Below are positions 27,023 to 34,878 of a stretch of 55,466 nt of DNA, piece after piece. Numbering within the stretch: position 1 is the first letter of the stretch; the number at the start of each line of letters is the position of its first letter. Below the pieces are notes generated by a model. The model was given only the letters and a program-made list of their open reading frames with translations. It had not been told where the DNA came from and made no database searches. The stretch is from the NCBI GenBank assembly GCA_028066055.1, contig JALCBY010000018.1, positions 25,905-81,370 of the forward strand, in the 5' to 3' direction. The position numbers and the translations under genes are program-made. The stretch is from Hyphomicrobiaceae bacterium. GTDB taxonomy: Bacteria > Pseudomonadota > Alphaproteobacteria > Rhizobiales > Methyloligellaceae.

Positions 27023-28453
27023 TTACGCCCCCGCCAGTTCCCGCTGCCTAGACTTGGCTGGATGGGGTTGTGGCATCGCGGCTGCCTCATTTCCGTCCTG
27101 CTCAGGGATCGGGCCTTTCGTAGCTTCGGGATAGCGAGCGTGCGCGAGTATCCCGAAGCTGGCGACGAGTTTCTTGATGTAAGTCCGATAGCGGTAGTGC
27201 TGGACCTCGAGCTTGTGACGCTCGCTGTCGATATACGCAACACCATGATCGACAGATGGCCTGACCGATGCCTTCTTCTCCCTGAACCAGGCTGCTTTTT
27301 CGGGATCGCATGCCTGCGCGATAACGAAGGTCGCAATCAGCTGTCCCTGATAGTCGGCCAGTTGCCAGAAGCTGCCGTCCGCCGGCTGCACCAGCCCGCC
27401 TGCGAAGAGATTGTCATACTCCCGGTGAAAGGCGTTCAGGAACATCGGCGAGGACCCGTCCGGATTGACGAAGTAGCTGTTGTCCATGAATGGAAATGTT
27501 GCGTGGAAACCGGTGGCGTAAACAACAAGATCCACATCCGCCGCGCTGCCATCCGTAAAGACCACCGTTTTGCCGTCGAACTTCTCGATGTCCGGTTTGA
27601 CCGTGATCCGTCCCTGGGCCTGCTGGACGAGCCAGGCGGCGGCAGATGAGGGATGCGATTCCAGTATCTTGTGATCGGGCCGTGGCAAACGGAGTTTCTC
27701 GTGCGGACCCACCAGAACATAATATCCGAGCGAATACAGCCAACGCAGAAACTTGCGCGGAGCAGGCCAGCGCTGGGTCAGGTCCAATATGCGATCAAGT
27801 GGCCGTCCGAAAACGAATTTTGGCAGAAAGTAATATGAACGGCGCATCGAGTGCAGGACGGACTCCGAAAGGAACACGGCATCGGCCGCCAGATCACAGC
27901 CCGTATTGCCGGCACCGACGATCAGGACTCGCTTGTTTCGCAACTGGTCCCGATTCTTGACGTCGATTGAGTGGAGAGTTTCGCCCGTGAACGTACCGGG
28001 ATACTCAGGCATTTTCGGCTTCCAATGGTGCCCGGTCGAGACCACCAGACCATCGTAAAGCCGTGGTTTCTCTTCACCGCAGATCGAAACCCTCCATTGA
28101 TCGCCCGACCGTTCGACTTTCTTCACGGTTGTGTTGAAGGTGATGGTTTCCCGGAGGCCAAAGTGGTCGGCATACGCATGGAGATAGTCCACCGCCTGCC
28201 GGCGGCTCATGAACTCGGGATATTCGTCCGGGATCGGAAAGCCCCGATAGCGTGTGAGTCTCTTGGACGTATTGAGGCAGATCGCTTCGTAAACCCGGTT
28301 CGGACTGTCCGGATTCCAAATGCCGCCGATATCCGCTTCGCTTTCGAAACAGTCGAACGGAATTTCTCGCTCCTTGAAATTCTTGACGATCGCCAGGCCG
28401 CAGGCGCCGGCGCCGATCAGGCAGTAGCGTTTGCTTGAACTGGTACTGGGCAT
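27023..28453 (-). CDS. Flavin-containing monooxygenase
   Basis: 476 aa from the ATG at 28453, preceded by GGAGA; the upstream 13 codons are judged untranslated. The FAD Rossmann motif GAGACG is at 14-19 and DIGGIWN follows; the NADPH motif GAGNTG is at 180-185. The FMO fingerprint appears as FTGETLHSIDV (F155 to V165), differing from FxGxxxHxxxY/F at the last position. YATGFHATFP is the C-terminal ATG-type motif. It should oxygenate a nitrogen, sulfur or carbonyl centre using NADPH and oxygen. It lies 23 bp after oxygenase B and 61 bp before oxygenase A. Confidence 0.92.
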   Translation of the reverse strand: MPSTSSSKRYCLIGAGACGLAIVKNFKEREIPFDCFESEADIGGIWNPDSPNRVYEAICLNTSKRLTRYRGFPIPDEYPEFMSRRQAVDYLHAYADHFGLRETITFNTTVKKVERSGDQWRVSICGEEKPRLYDGLVVSTGHHWKPKMPEYPGTFTGETLHSIDVKNRDQLRNKRVLIVGAGNTGCDLAADAVFLSESVLHSMRRSYYFLPKFVFGRPLDRILDLTQRWPAPRKFLRWLYSLGYYVLVGPHEKLRLPRPDHKILESHPSSAAAWLVQQAQGRITVKPDIEKFDGKTVVFTDGSAADVDLVVYATGFHATFPFMDNSYFVNPDGSSPMFLNAFHREYDNLFAGGLVQPADGSFWQLADYQGQLIATFVIAQACDPEKAAWFREKKASVRPSVDHGVAYIDSERHKLEVQHYRYRTYIKKLVASFGILAHARYPEATKGPIPEQDGNEAAAMPQPHPAKSRQRELAGA

Positions 28454-28476
28454 TGGTTCTCTCCGGATCACTGGCG

Positions 28477-29151
28477 CTATGCGAGTTCCCATGTGTCGCG
28501 CCAGTCCGGCGTCACATAGTTGATGATGATGGATTTGCGGATACCCCGGAATCGATTGTGCCCAACGCCGTGCCAGGTGTTTTTTCCGGGTATGAAGATG
28601 ACACCGAGATTTTTTCCATATGGCGCGGAACCGACATATTTGAAATCGGGTGGTCCTTCATGCAGATCGGTGCCGGCACCGGCCATGCTCGGGTCATCGC
28701 TGAGATAAACGAGCATGGTGAACCTCTTCACCGGGATATCCGTATGCGGCTCAAGCCAGAAACCGTCCGTATCCTGGCAATATTCGATCCTGAGGCGGGT
28801 ACCCGTCAGGTCTGTGCCGGTTACGTCCTCGATCAACCGTCGCACTGCCGGGTCTTCGAACCCTTCCACAGTCCGGCGGCAAACGACGAAATTCTGCTGA
28901 TTCTCCGGCGTGAAATAGATCCGTGTGTTGTTGTTGGTCTCGCGTTTGCCGTCAAAGACACCGTCACACGGCGGCGCAAATGGAAGCGACGCAATCGCCT
29001 CGCAAAAGTCCTCCGGCAACGGGTTGGTAAGCAGCCAATGGTCGAAGGGATGCGTGCGGTGTTGTGCATTCGCCAGGCAACCGAGAAATGAGCGGCTTAC
29101 CGAATTCAAGGAAAATCGTGGTTCGGGTTTGACGCGCGCAGCCTGTCCCAT
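28477..29151 (-). CDS. 2OG-Fe(II) oxygenase-like protein (B)
   Basis: 224 aa from the ATG at 29151, which has a GAGGAG site and starts 4 bp after the stop of oxygenase C; an in-frame extension into that gene is rejected. HTD (H136, D138) in FWLEPHTDIPVKRFTMLVYL and H194 in NTWHG give the iron triad, with R205 as a possible oxoglutarate anchor. The spacing and the shared TWHG/SWHG ending relate it to proteins A and C, but overall similarity is low, so they probably act on different positions or substrates. Confidence 0.8.
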   Translation of the reverse strand: MGQAARVKPEPRFSLNSVSRSFLGCLANAQHRTHPFDHWLLTNPLPEDFCEAIASLPFAPPCDGVFDGKRETNNNTRIYFTPENQQNFVVCRRTVEGFEDPAVRRLIEDVTGTDLTGTRLRIEYCQDTDGFWLEPHTDIPVKRFTMLVYLSDDPSMAGAGTDLHEGPPDFKYVGSAPYGKNLGVIFIPGKNTWHGVGHNRFRGIRKSIIINYVTPDWRDTWELA

Positions 29152-29155
29152 CTCC

Positions 29156-29809
29156 TCAACTCCTCGAAGCGAACGGATTGAGTTGTTTGATTTTTGCCGA
29201 GAAGCGGTGGCGGCCAAGTTCACGATCCAGCGCCGCCTGTGATGTCATCCAGTTGAACATCACATAGCGCCGCTCGCCAATGTAAGGCTTGTGACCGTGC
29301 CAGGAGTTGTCGGCACGCTGGAACGAGACAAGGGTGCCACCGCTTGGGGGAACTTCGGCAATGAAATCTTCAATGTCGTCAGAACGGCGCAAAAGTCTGA
29401 GCCTGCCACCACCTTCATCCCAGAGATCGTTGAGATAAAGCAGCCCAGTGATGAGCTTCATCTTCGAATCGGTGTGGATGCGGCCGTCCTTCTTCTGCGC
29501 CTGACCGCGCACGGTTATCATCATGGGCTTGTCGGACAGATCGAGCCCGTACTTCTCGGAAAACGCATCTTCAAATTCCGCGCTGGTCAGTTCCTCGATC
29601 AAGCGCTCGAACGCCGGTCCATATCTGAGTTCCGAAAGCGGAAAAACGCCGGGCTCTCGGATATCCGGGAAGTCGGCCCTGACGACCGCAAGATCCACAG
29701 CACTCAAAACACCGGGAGCAGCAAAAAACCTGAACGGTTTCTGCTGCAGGTCACTTCGTCTGATTGCATCGAGATTGATCACGGGGTCCGTTCCATTTTT
29801 TTGAGTCAA
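29156..29809 (-). CDS. 2OG-Fe(II) oxygenase-like protein (C)
   Basis: 217 aa. GRIHTDSKMKLITGLLYLN carries H112 and D114; NSWHGHKPYIGERR carries H171 and R180/R181. The DEGGGRLRLL strand between them is typical of prolyl-4-hydroxylase-like oxygenases. It is the first gene of the leftward operon and is preceded 77 bp upstream by a TGTGATC-type operator. The gene for protein B begins 4 bp after its stop, indicating translational coupling. Confidence 0.85.
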   Translation of the reverse strand: MTQKNGTDPVINLDAIRRSDLQQKPFRFFAAPGVLSAVDLAVVRADFPDIREPGVFPLSELRYGPAFERLIEELTSAEFEDAFSEKYGLDLSDKPMMITVRGQAQKKDGRIHTDSKMKLITGLLYLNDLWDEGGGRLRLLRRSDDIEDFIAEVPPSGGTLVSFQRADNSWHGHKPYIGERRYVMFNWMTSQAALDRELGRHRFSAKIKQLNPFASRS

Positions 29810-29885
29810 CGGAGCGCTCGGCCAGGCTGATTCTGACTGGCGGTGAGCATCGACGAACTTTCTCGCAAGTCGGGCGCCCCTCCGA

Positions 29886-29901
29886 TGTGATCCAGATCAC
29901 A
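29886..29901 (-). promoter_or_regulatory. CRP/FNR-type operator ahead of the oxygenase operon
   Basis: TGTGATCCAGATCACA has perfect 7-base arms around CA. It lies 77 bp upstream of oxygenase C. The bases just beyond it (CGAAACGTCGCAGATCG) are nearly repeated beyond the ACP3 operator, which fixes the orientation as leftward. The -10 at the expected distance (GAGAAA on the minus strand) is poor, so the exact start is uncertain. Confidence 0.6.
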
Positions 29902-30013
29902 AACGGTCGAAACGTCGCAGATCGCAAAATGAAGGAGGCGGCACACTGGCCGCAGCCGCTCAGAAAAATTACGGATTCAAATACCGAGAAAGGCGTGAGG
30001 TTTGGCCGGCGCC

Positions 30014-30751
30014 CTAGCCTGCAGCCTGTGCCAGAGCCGAGAGGCTAGGGACGGTAAACTGGCGTCGGCCTGACTGGCTGATCAGGTTCTTTTCGCACAG
30101 GTTTCTGATCTGCCGGCAAACCGTTTCGTATGTAAGACCGAGATAGTCACCGATTTCGTGGCGTTTCAGATAGAGGTCGAGCACGACAGGACAATCTGTG
30201 CCGCGTGCGTCATATCGCGTGTGCCGCAGGCGCATGGCAAGCATGAGCAGAAGGCTGGCAACGCGTTCCTCCGCAGACTTGCGTCCCAGCAGAACCATCC
30301 AGTCGCGTGCCGAATCAAGCTCGTCTATCGTCTGCTCGAGCAGACGCTGTTTGAGCTCCGGATAGTCATCGAGCATTTTCTGAAAAGCAGTGTGGGGAAA
30401 GCAGCAAAGTTCGACATCGGTCGTCGCTTCCGCAAAATAGGGGCTGGGCTTGCCGAACACACGTCCCAGACAATCCGGCGCAAGCAGCAGGCCCACGACC
30501 TGCTGACGGCCATCGAAGAGGATCTTGGAGAGTTTGACCGCCCCGGAATAGATGGCCGCGAAAAACGGCGTCTCCTCCTCGCCTATGAGGATTTGGTCGC
30601 CCGGCTTATAAACGCGCCGATTCGCGATCTGCCTGATCTGCCGGAGCTCGTCCCGCGTCAGCGCATTGCACAGTCCGAAGCGCCGGACAGCGCAAGATTC
30701 GCAACGTCCCAGATCCGTCGTGTCGCAACCCGGCATCGATCGCCGCCCCAT
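30014..30751 (-). CDS. CRP/FNR-family regulator, FNR-type [4Fe-4S] oxygen sensor
   Basis: 245 aa with a GGAG site before the ATG. N-terminal C17, C20 and C28 (C-x2-C-x7-C) plus C116 or C117 in DVELCCFPH match the four cluster ligands of FNR, so it likely dimerises and binds DNA only at low oxygen. A cyclic-nucleotide-like beta roll follows, then a winged helix RHEIGDYLGLTYETVCRQ. In the recognition helix the positions equal to FNR V208 and S212 are Tyr and Cys, while E209 and R213 are kept. It probably reads the TGTGATC-N2-GATCACA sites near the ACP and oxygenase genes. Confidence 0.9.
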   Translation of the reverse strand: MGRRSMPGCDTTDLGRCESCAVRRFGLCNALTRDELRQIRQIANRRVYKPGDQILIGEEETPFFAAIYSGAVKLSKILFDGRQQVVGLLLAPDCLGRVFGKPSPYFAEATTDVELCCFPHTAFQKMLDDYPELKQRLLEQTIDELDSARDWMVLLGRKSAEERVASLLLMLAMRLRHTRYDARGTDCPVVLDLYLKRHEIGDYLGLTYETVCRQIRNLCEKNLISQSGRRQFTVPSLSALAQAAG

Positions 30752-30923
30752 ATGACTCCGCCCCGCAAATCACCGGCACCAATGCAGCGATAAAACGGAT
30801 CGCCGCATCGGTTTCATGCAATCATATAGCGGCGCTACGCCAAACATGATCGGTCATTAGGACGCAACCCGAGGCGAATTGACGCGATGCCCGCAGCCGG
30901 AAATCTGCCGGACGAGCGATGGA

Positions 30924-31172
30924 TCACAGGATGTTGTGTGTGCCGTCGCAGAAGGGAGCGTCTCCCGTTTCCTTGCAGCCACACAGAATGAGCGTTTCGT
31001 CTTTCTGAGCGACAAACTCGAGGGGTTCAATACCGGTACCATCATGCGACTCATCGCAGAAGGGCTGGTTCTTGCTTCGACCGCAACGGCACCATTTGTA
31101 GCGCTGGCCCTTTTTGACTTCGACCGGATACGGGCTGAGCTGCGCCGCGATCGGTTCTTCGGTCATGGTCAT
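30924..31172 (-). CDS. Double CDGSH iron-sulfur protein
   Basis: 82 aa with two complete CDGSH-type motifs: C28, C30, C39, H43 and C64, C66, C75, H79. Each should bind a [2Fe-2S] cluster by three Cys and one His, as in mitoNEET-like small proteins; the tandem form resembles mitochondrial CISD3 and bacterial homologues. There is no membrane anchor. It follows the second P450 by 103 bp in the same direction, so it may act in electron transfer or redox sensing for this gene set. Role inferred only. Confidence 0.9.
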   Translation of the reverse strand: MTMTEEPIAAQLSPYPVEVKKGQRYKWCRCGRSKNQPFCDESHDGTGIEPLEFVAQKDETLILCGCKETGDAPFCDGTHNIL

Positions 31173-31275
31173 GTCTTCTTCCTTCCGTTCGTGCGGAAAA
31201 TCCTGTTGCCGGAAATCCTCAAAACTCCGAACCGGGATGCCGAGTGGTCCGGTGTCTCCTCGCCTCTCTCCCGTG

Positions 31276-32634
31276 TCAGGAAAGTTTATGCACCCTGAAT
31301 GGCAGTCCGCCCTTCGGCGTCAGCATCACCGACGCGCTGAACTTGGCGGGACCATCGCCGACATATTCGAGACGGAAGCGACGCAGCAGCATTGTCAGTG
31401 CCAGAACCGTCTCGAGCTGCGAGAGCTGCCCGCCGAGACAGAAGCGCTTTCCCGCGCCAAACGGCAGGTAGCTGTATTTGACGCGCTTCTTAATCCGACC
31501 GGGGAGAAACCGGCCCGGATCAAAGACGTCCGGATTTTCCCAGTATTTCGGGTTGTGATGCACCATGTAGGGTGAAAGCACCATCTTGTCGCTAGGCTCG
31601 ATCTGGTAGCCGCCGATCTCGTCCCTTTGAGCTGCCGTACGCATCAGGGCCCAGGCCGGGGGATACAGACGAAGGGTCTCCAGCATAACGGCACGCGTAT
31701 AGTTCAGTTTCTGAATGTCGTCCCAGGTGGGTTCGCGGTCCCCATAGACCTCCTCACCCTCCCGTCGAATCTTCTCTGCAACGTCGGGATGCCGGTGCAG
31801 AAGATAGAAGATCCAACCGAGCGTAAGCGCCGTGGTTTCGGTCCCGGCCCAGAGATATTGCTTTATTTCATCCAGCACCTGCTGGCGGTCAAATTCCGGC
31901 GCATCGGGATCGCCTTGCGCATCCTGCAGCATTTTCAGAAGCGTTTTCTCCCGATGGTCTATCGGTTTTGCTCCGGAGATGGCATCAGGCAACGACAGCC
32001 ACGCGGCAATCGCCTGTGCCGCTTCCTCGTCATCGCTGACTTCGTCAACCTCACCACTCATTTTTCGTGTCCGGATGGCCTTGTGATTTGCCACATCCGT
32101 ATAGGCCTTAACCGCGCCGAACACGGCTTGCGGATTGAACGGCATTTCGCGGTCGAACAACGCCCTGCATGCCATGTCGGCGGCAAGACCCCAGGTTTGC
32201 TCCAAAATTTCCACTTCCTCGCCGCTTGCCGCCAGATCCGACCACTCATCTATTTTCGAGCGAGCAGCCGCCATCAGATGAGGAAAATACTCTTCATAGA
32301 CGCCGGGATGGAAAAACGGCTGCTGGGGTTTGCGGATTTTCTGCCAGAGCGCGCCGTCGATGGTGATCATCGCCTTGCCAAAGACAGGCTTCAGACCCTC
32401 GAAATACTTGTTGTAATTGTCGACATTGTCGACGAGCACGTGACGGATATGTTCGATGTCGCTCAGAAAATAGATCTTCTCCGACTTCAGCCTGACGGGA
32501 AAGCAGCTGCCGCGCTTCTCGCTCATGCGCATGAGAATCTCCATCGGATTGTCCGCGCTGACAAACGGCGAAATCTTGAACCACACACTCTGTTCTTCGC
32601 CGAGCGTTTGGGCATAGGCGTGCGCTTCTGTCAT
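31276..32634 (-). CDS. Cytochrome P450 (second of two)
   Basis: 452 aa soluble P450. AGTETT is at 263-268, E319/R322 in ETLRLYPP, and C399 in FGAGKRFCLG, the same positions as in the P450 at 21180-22532. Both also have (D)NVDNYxK near residues 68-75. It begins 62 bp after the ACP3 stop, and the pair shares the operator at 33060. Such an ACP-P450 neighbourhood recalls P450s that oxidise carrier-bound substrates (for example BioI on acyl-ACP), but the substrate here is unknown. Confidence 0.93.
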   Translation of the reverse strand: MTEAHAYAQTLGEEQSVWFKISPFVSADNPMEILMRMSEKRGSCFPVRLKSEKIYFLSDIEHIRHVLVDNVDNYNKYFEGLKPVFGKAMITIDGALWQKIRKPQQPFFHPGVYEEYFPHLMAAARSKIDEWSDLAASGEEVEILEQTWGLAADMACRALFDREMPFNPQAVFGAVKAYTDVANHKAIRTRKMSGEVDEVSDDEEAAQAIAAWLSLPDAISGAKPIDHREKTLLKMLQDAQGDPDAPEFDRQQVLDEIKQYLWAGTETTALTLGWIFYLLHRHPDVAEKIRREGEEVYGDREPTWDDIQKLNYTRAVMLETLRLYPPAWALMRTAAQRDEIGGYQIEPSDKMVLSPYMVHHNPKYWENPDVFDPGRFLPGRIKKRVKYSYLPFGAGKRFCLGGQLSQLETVLALTMLLRRFRLEYVGDGPAKFSASVMLTPKGGLPFRVHKLS

Positions 32635-32696
32635 CCTTGAGTTCTCCTGTTCTTCGGCTCGGTGTTTTGCATCGCGCGGATCAGGACCGTGCGACT

Positions 32697-32957
32697 TCAG
32701 GCCGCCTTCTGGGAATCGGCGATCAGCGACTCCACTTTTTCAATGATCGATCCGACGGTCGCGAACTCCTCGATCTCCTCGTTTGCGTTGTAGGGAACTT
32801 CGATCCCGAAGGTATCCTCGATATCGAACACGATGACCGCCAGATCGAGAGACTCGATTTCGAGATCCAGCAGCTTCGTATCAGGCGACATGTTTTCTGG
32901 GGGTGTGCGGGCGTTCTTTTTCAAAATCTCGATGACCTTGGCTGCAACGTCGGTCAT
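32697..32957 (-). CDS. Acyl carrier protein, copy 3
   Basis: 86 aa. EIESLDLA carries S36 for phosphopantetheine, with Glu before it as in copy 2. The C-terminal half (PYNANEEIEEFATVGSII) is nearly that of copy 2, indicating duplication. A GGAGAAAG site precedes the ATG. It is the first gene of an operon with the second P450 and probably the CDGSH gene. The operator lies 103 bp upstream, the same distance as for copies 1 and 2. Confidence 0.92.
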   Translation of the reverse strand: MTDVAAKVIEILKKNARTPPENMSPDTKLLDLEIESLDLAVIVFDIEDTFGIEVPYNANEEIEEFATVGSIIEKVESLIADSQKAA

Positions 32958-33059
32958 TCATCTTTCTCCTTGCCGGATTGCGCTGCTCAAGTTTCCGCAC
33001 GACGCCTGTGGCGTCATGCCGAAGGTGACTCAGGGATAGTGTGGTCCGTTGGGGAGATT

Positions 33060-33075
33060 TGTGATCTGGATCATA
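33060..33075 (-). promoter_or_regulatory. CRP/FNR-type operator of the ACP3-P450 operon
   Basis: TGTGATCTGGATCATA matches the palindrome consensus except one outer base. On the minus strand TATCCC begins at 33038, 29.5 bp from the box centre. The 25-bp distance to the GAT element (plus strand) equals that at ACP1 and ACP2. Confidence 0.65.
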
Positions 33076-33148
33076 ATTGCCGAAATGTCGCAGATCGACG
33101 GCGCAAACCGGCAACGTTCAGATACGAAATGAATCCGTGAGATTGGCG

Positions 33149-33511
33149 TTACAGATACGGAGACTCCTCCGGAATGCACGTACGGGGCACGGTGACCTCG
33201 ATTTCTCCAAGCAACAGGAAGGAAAGAGTCTTGCCGTGAAGGTCCTGGGACAACGCGCTGTTGACGCCGCCTTCCAGCACATTGTCGATGACGAAGTTGA
33301 GCGCCTGCAGATTGGGCAGGTCATAGCGTGTGACTGCGGTCGCGCCCTTGTGACGGAAGAGCTCAAGAATTTTCGCTTCCGTCACCTGTTCGCGAAGATG
33401 CGGATATGTCTCCGGCTTGTAGGGAATAACGGAGATATTCGACCGGTTTCCCTTATCGCCAGCCCGACCATGGGCGACCGCGTGAAGCGGCACTGTCACA
33501 GATGTGCTCAT
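33149..33511 (-). CDS. AtuA-like C-terminal domain protein
   Basis: 120 aa. The opening VPLHAVAHGRAGDKGNRSNISVI and the later GGVNSALSQDLHGKTLSFLLLGEIEV correspond to the small domain found at the C-terminus of acyclic terpene utilisation protein AtuA, or as a separate partner. It overlaps the end of the larger AtuA-like gene by 4 bp (ATGA), so the two are translationally coupled and probably form one complex. Its chemistry is not established. Confidence 0.82.
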   Translation of the reverse strand: MSTSVTVPLHAVAHGRAGDKGNRSNISVIPYKPETYPHLREQVTEAKILELFRHKGATAVTRYDLPNLQALNFVIDNVLEGGVNSALSQDLHGKTLSFLLLGEIEVTVPRTCIPEESPYL

Positions 33512-34878
33512 GGCAGGATTTCCTCAGTGCGTGTGTGCGCCTCGACGGGGCCGCGGGGCACCAGAATGGACGCCGTATTCACCTGCCCTGTGATGGAACA
33601 ACGGTAACCACCGCCGGCGGCCGGGCCGGAACAGAACAGGCTCAACACCTCATCGTTGACATATTGGGCAATGTCCTTGTCGTTGGTGCGTACCGCCGCG
33701 CGCAGCCGGAATTCTCCGTCCTTCGGCATGTTGGTTCCACGCTGGCGCTCCGATGCATCATTGTCGAACACAGCGCCCGTACCGATCACCTCGACCCGCA
33801 TGAGCTCCGCCACCCCGTTGCGTTCGCAACGGGCCTTCACGATATCGGCGGCCAACCGCGCACGCGCCAGAGCGTTCGGACCGGCATAGGTCAACTCGGA
33901 CTCGCCGAGCCAGCCGCCATCCGCCGAGATTGTCGCCTTGAGTGTCTCCGGTGGCGGTTTTCCCTGAGCACCCCTAACGGCAATCCGGTTTTCGCCCGCG
34001 TCCTCCAGGGTCACGCCCGTGATATCAAGCGAGACATCGGGTGTCAGATACGCGGCCGGGTCATGCACCTCATAAAGTATTTGCTCCGTCACGGTAGCCT
34101 TCGTGACCAGTCCACCGGTGTTTTCCGCCTTGGTGATAACAAAGTCACCGCTCCCTTTGATTTCCGCTATGGGAAACCCAAGATCGTCCATACCCGGCAC
34201 ATCCTTGAAACCGGGATCACAGAAGTATCCGCCGGTGACCTGGCCGCCGCACTCAAGCAGATGACCCGCAAGCGTTCCTGCCGCCAGATGCGCCCAATCA
34301 TCTTCCGCCCAGCCGAATTCGTGAATGAGTGGCCCGAGAACGAGTGCCGCATCTGTGGTTCTGCCGACCAGCACCACGTCGACGTCGAGCGCCAACGCCG
34401 CAGCGACGGGCCGCGCCCCGAGATATGCATTCGCCGCAACGAGTTCCTTTCCGGCAATACTGATGCCCTCGATTGTGGGAATCGCGGCAATCTCATCCGC
34501 GGTCATGAACTCCAGAAGGTTGTCGCCGTGGACGACCGCCACCCGAAGTCCTTCGACGCCCAAATCCTCAGCAATCTGGTGCACGCGTTTTGCGCCCGCG
34601 ACCGGGTTGGCGTTGCCCAAGTTTGCGACGATCCGCACGCCATGTTCCGCGCAGGCCTCAAGGACGCGAGGAAGATAGCGCTCGAGATAGGGCGAGTAGC
34701 CAAGGTCCGGGTCGTCCATCTTGATCCGTTGCGCCATGGCCAGCGTCCGCTCACCCATGACCTCGTAGATCAGATAGCGCGGACCATCACGCTGCTTTAG
34801 CGTTTCGACAACGGCAACGCCCGCGTCGATGCGGTCGCCTGCGAACCCGGCGCCGGACCCTATGTAGACCGTGGTCAC
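33508..34878 (-). CDS. AtuA/DUF1446-family protein
   Basis: 456 aa. IGSGAGFAGDR at the N-terminus, YEVMGERTLA, NLGNANPVAGA and VVHGDNLLE are typical of the DUF1446/AtuA family. The first member was linked to terpene breakdown, but most members sit in clusters for hydroxy or branched acids. It overlaps the aldolase gene by 4 bp upstream and the small AtuA-like gene by 4 bp downstream. A role in substrate activation or stereochemical correction is speculative. Confidence 0.85.
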   Translation of the reverse strand: MTTVYIGSGAGFAGDRIDAGVAVVETLKQRDGPRYLIYEVMGERTLAMAQRIKMDDPDLGYSPYLERYLPRVLEACAEHGVRIVANLGNANPVAGAKRVHQIAEDLGVEGLRVAVVHGDNLLEFMTADEIAAIPTIEGISIAGKELVAANAYLGARPVAAALALDVDVVLVGRTTDAALVLGPLIHEFGWAEDDWAHLAAGTLAGHLLECGGQVTGGYFCDPGFKDVPGMDDLGFPIAEIKGSGDFVITKAENTGGLVTKATVTEQILYEVHDPAAYLTPDVSLDITGVTLEDAGENRIAVRGAQGKPPPETLKATISADGGWLGESELTYAGPNALARARLAADIVKARCERNGVAELMRVEVIGTGAVFDNDASERQRGTNMPKDGEFRLRAAVRTNDKDIAQYVNDEVLSLFCSGPAAGGGYRCSITGQVNTASILVPRGPVEAHTRTEEILP

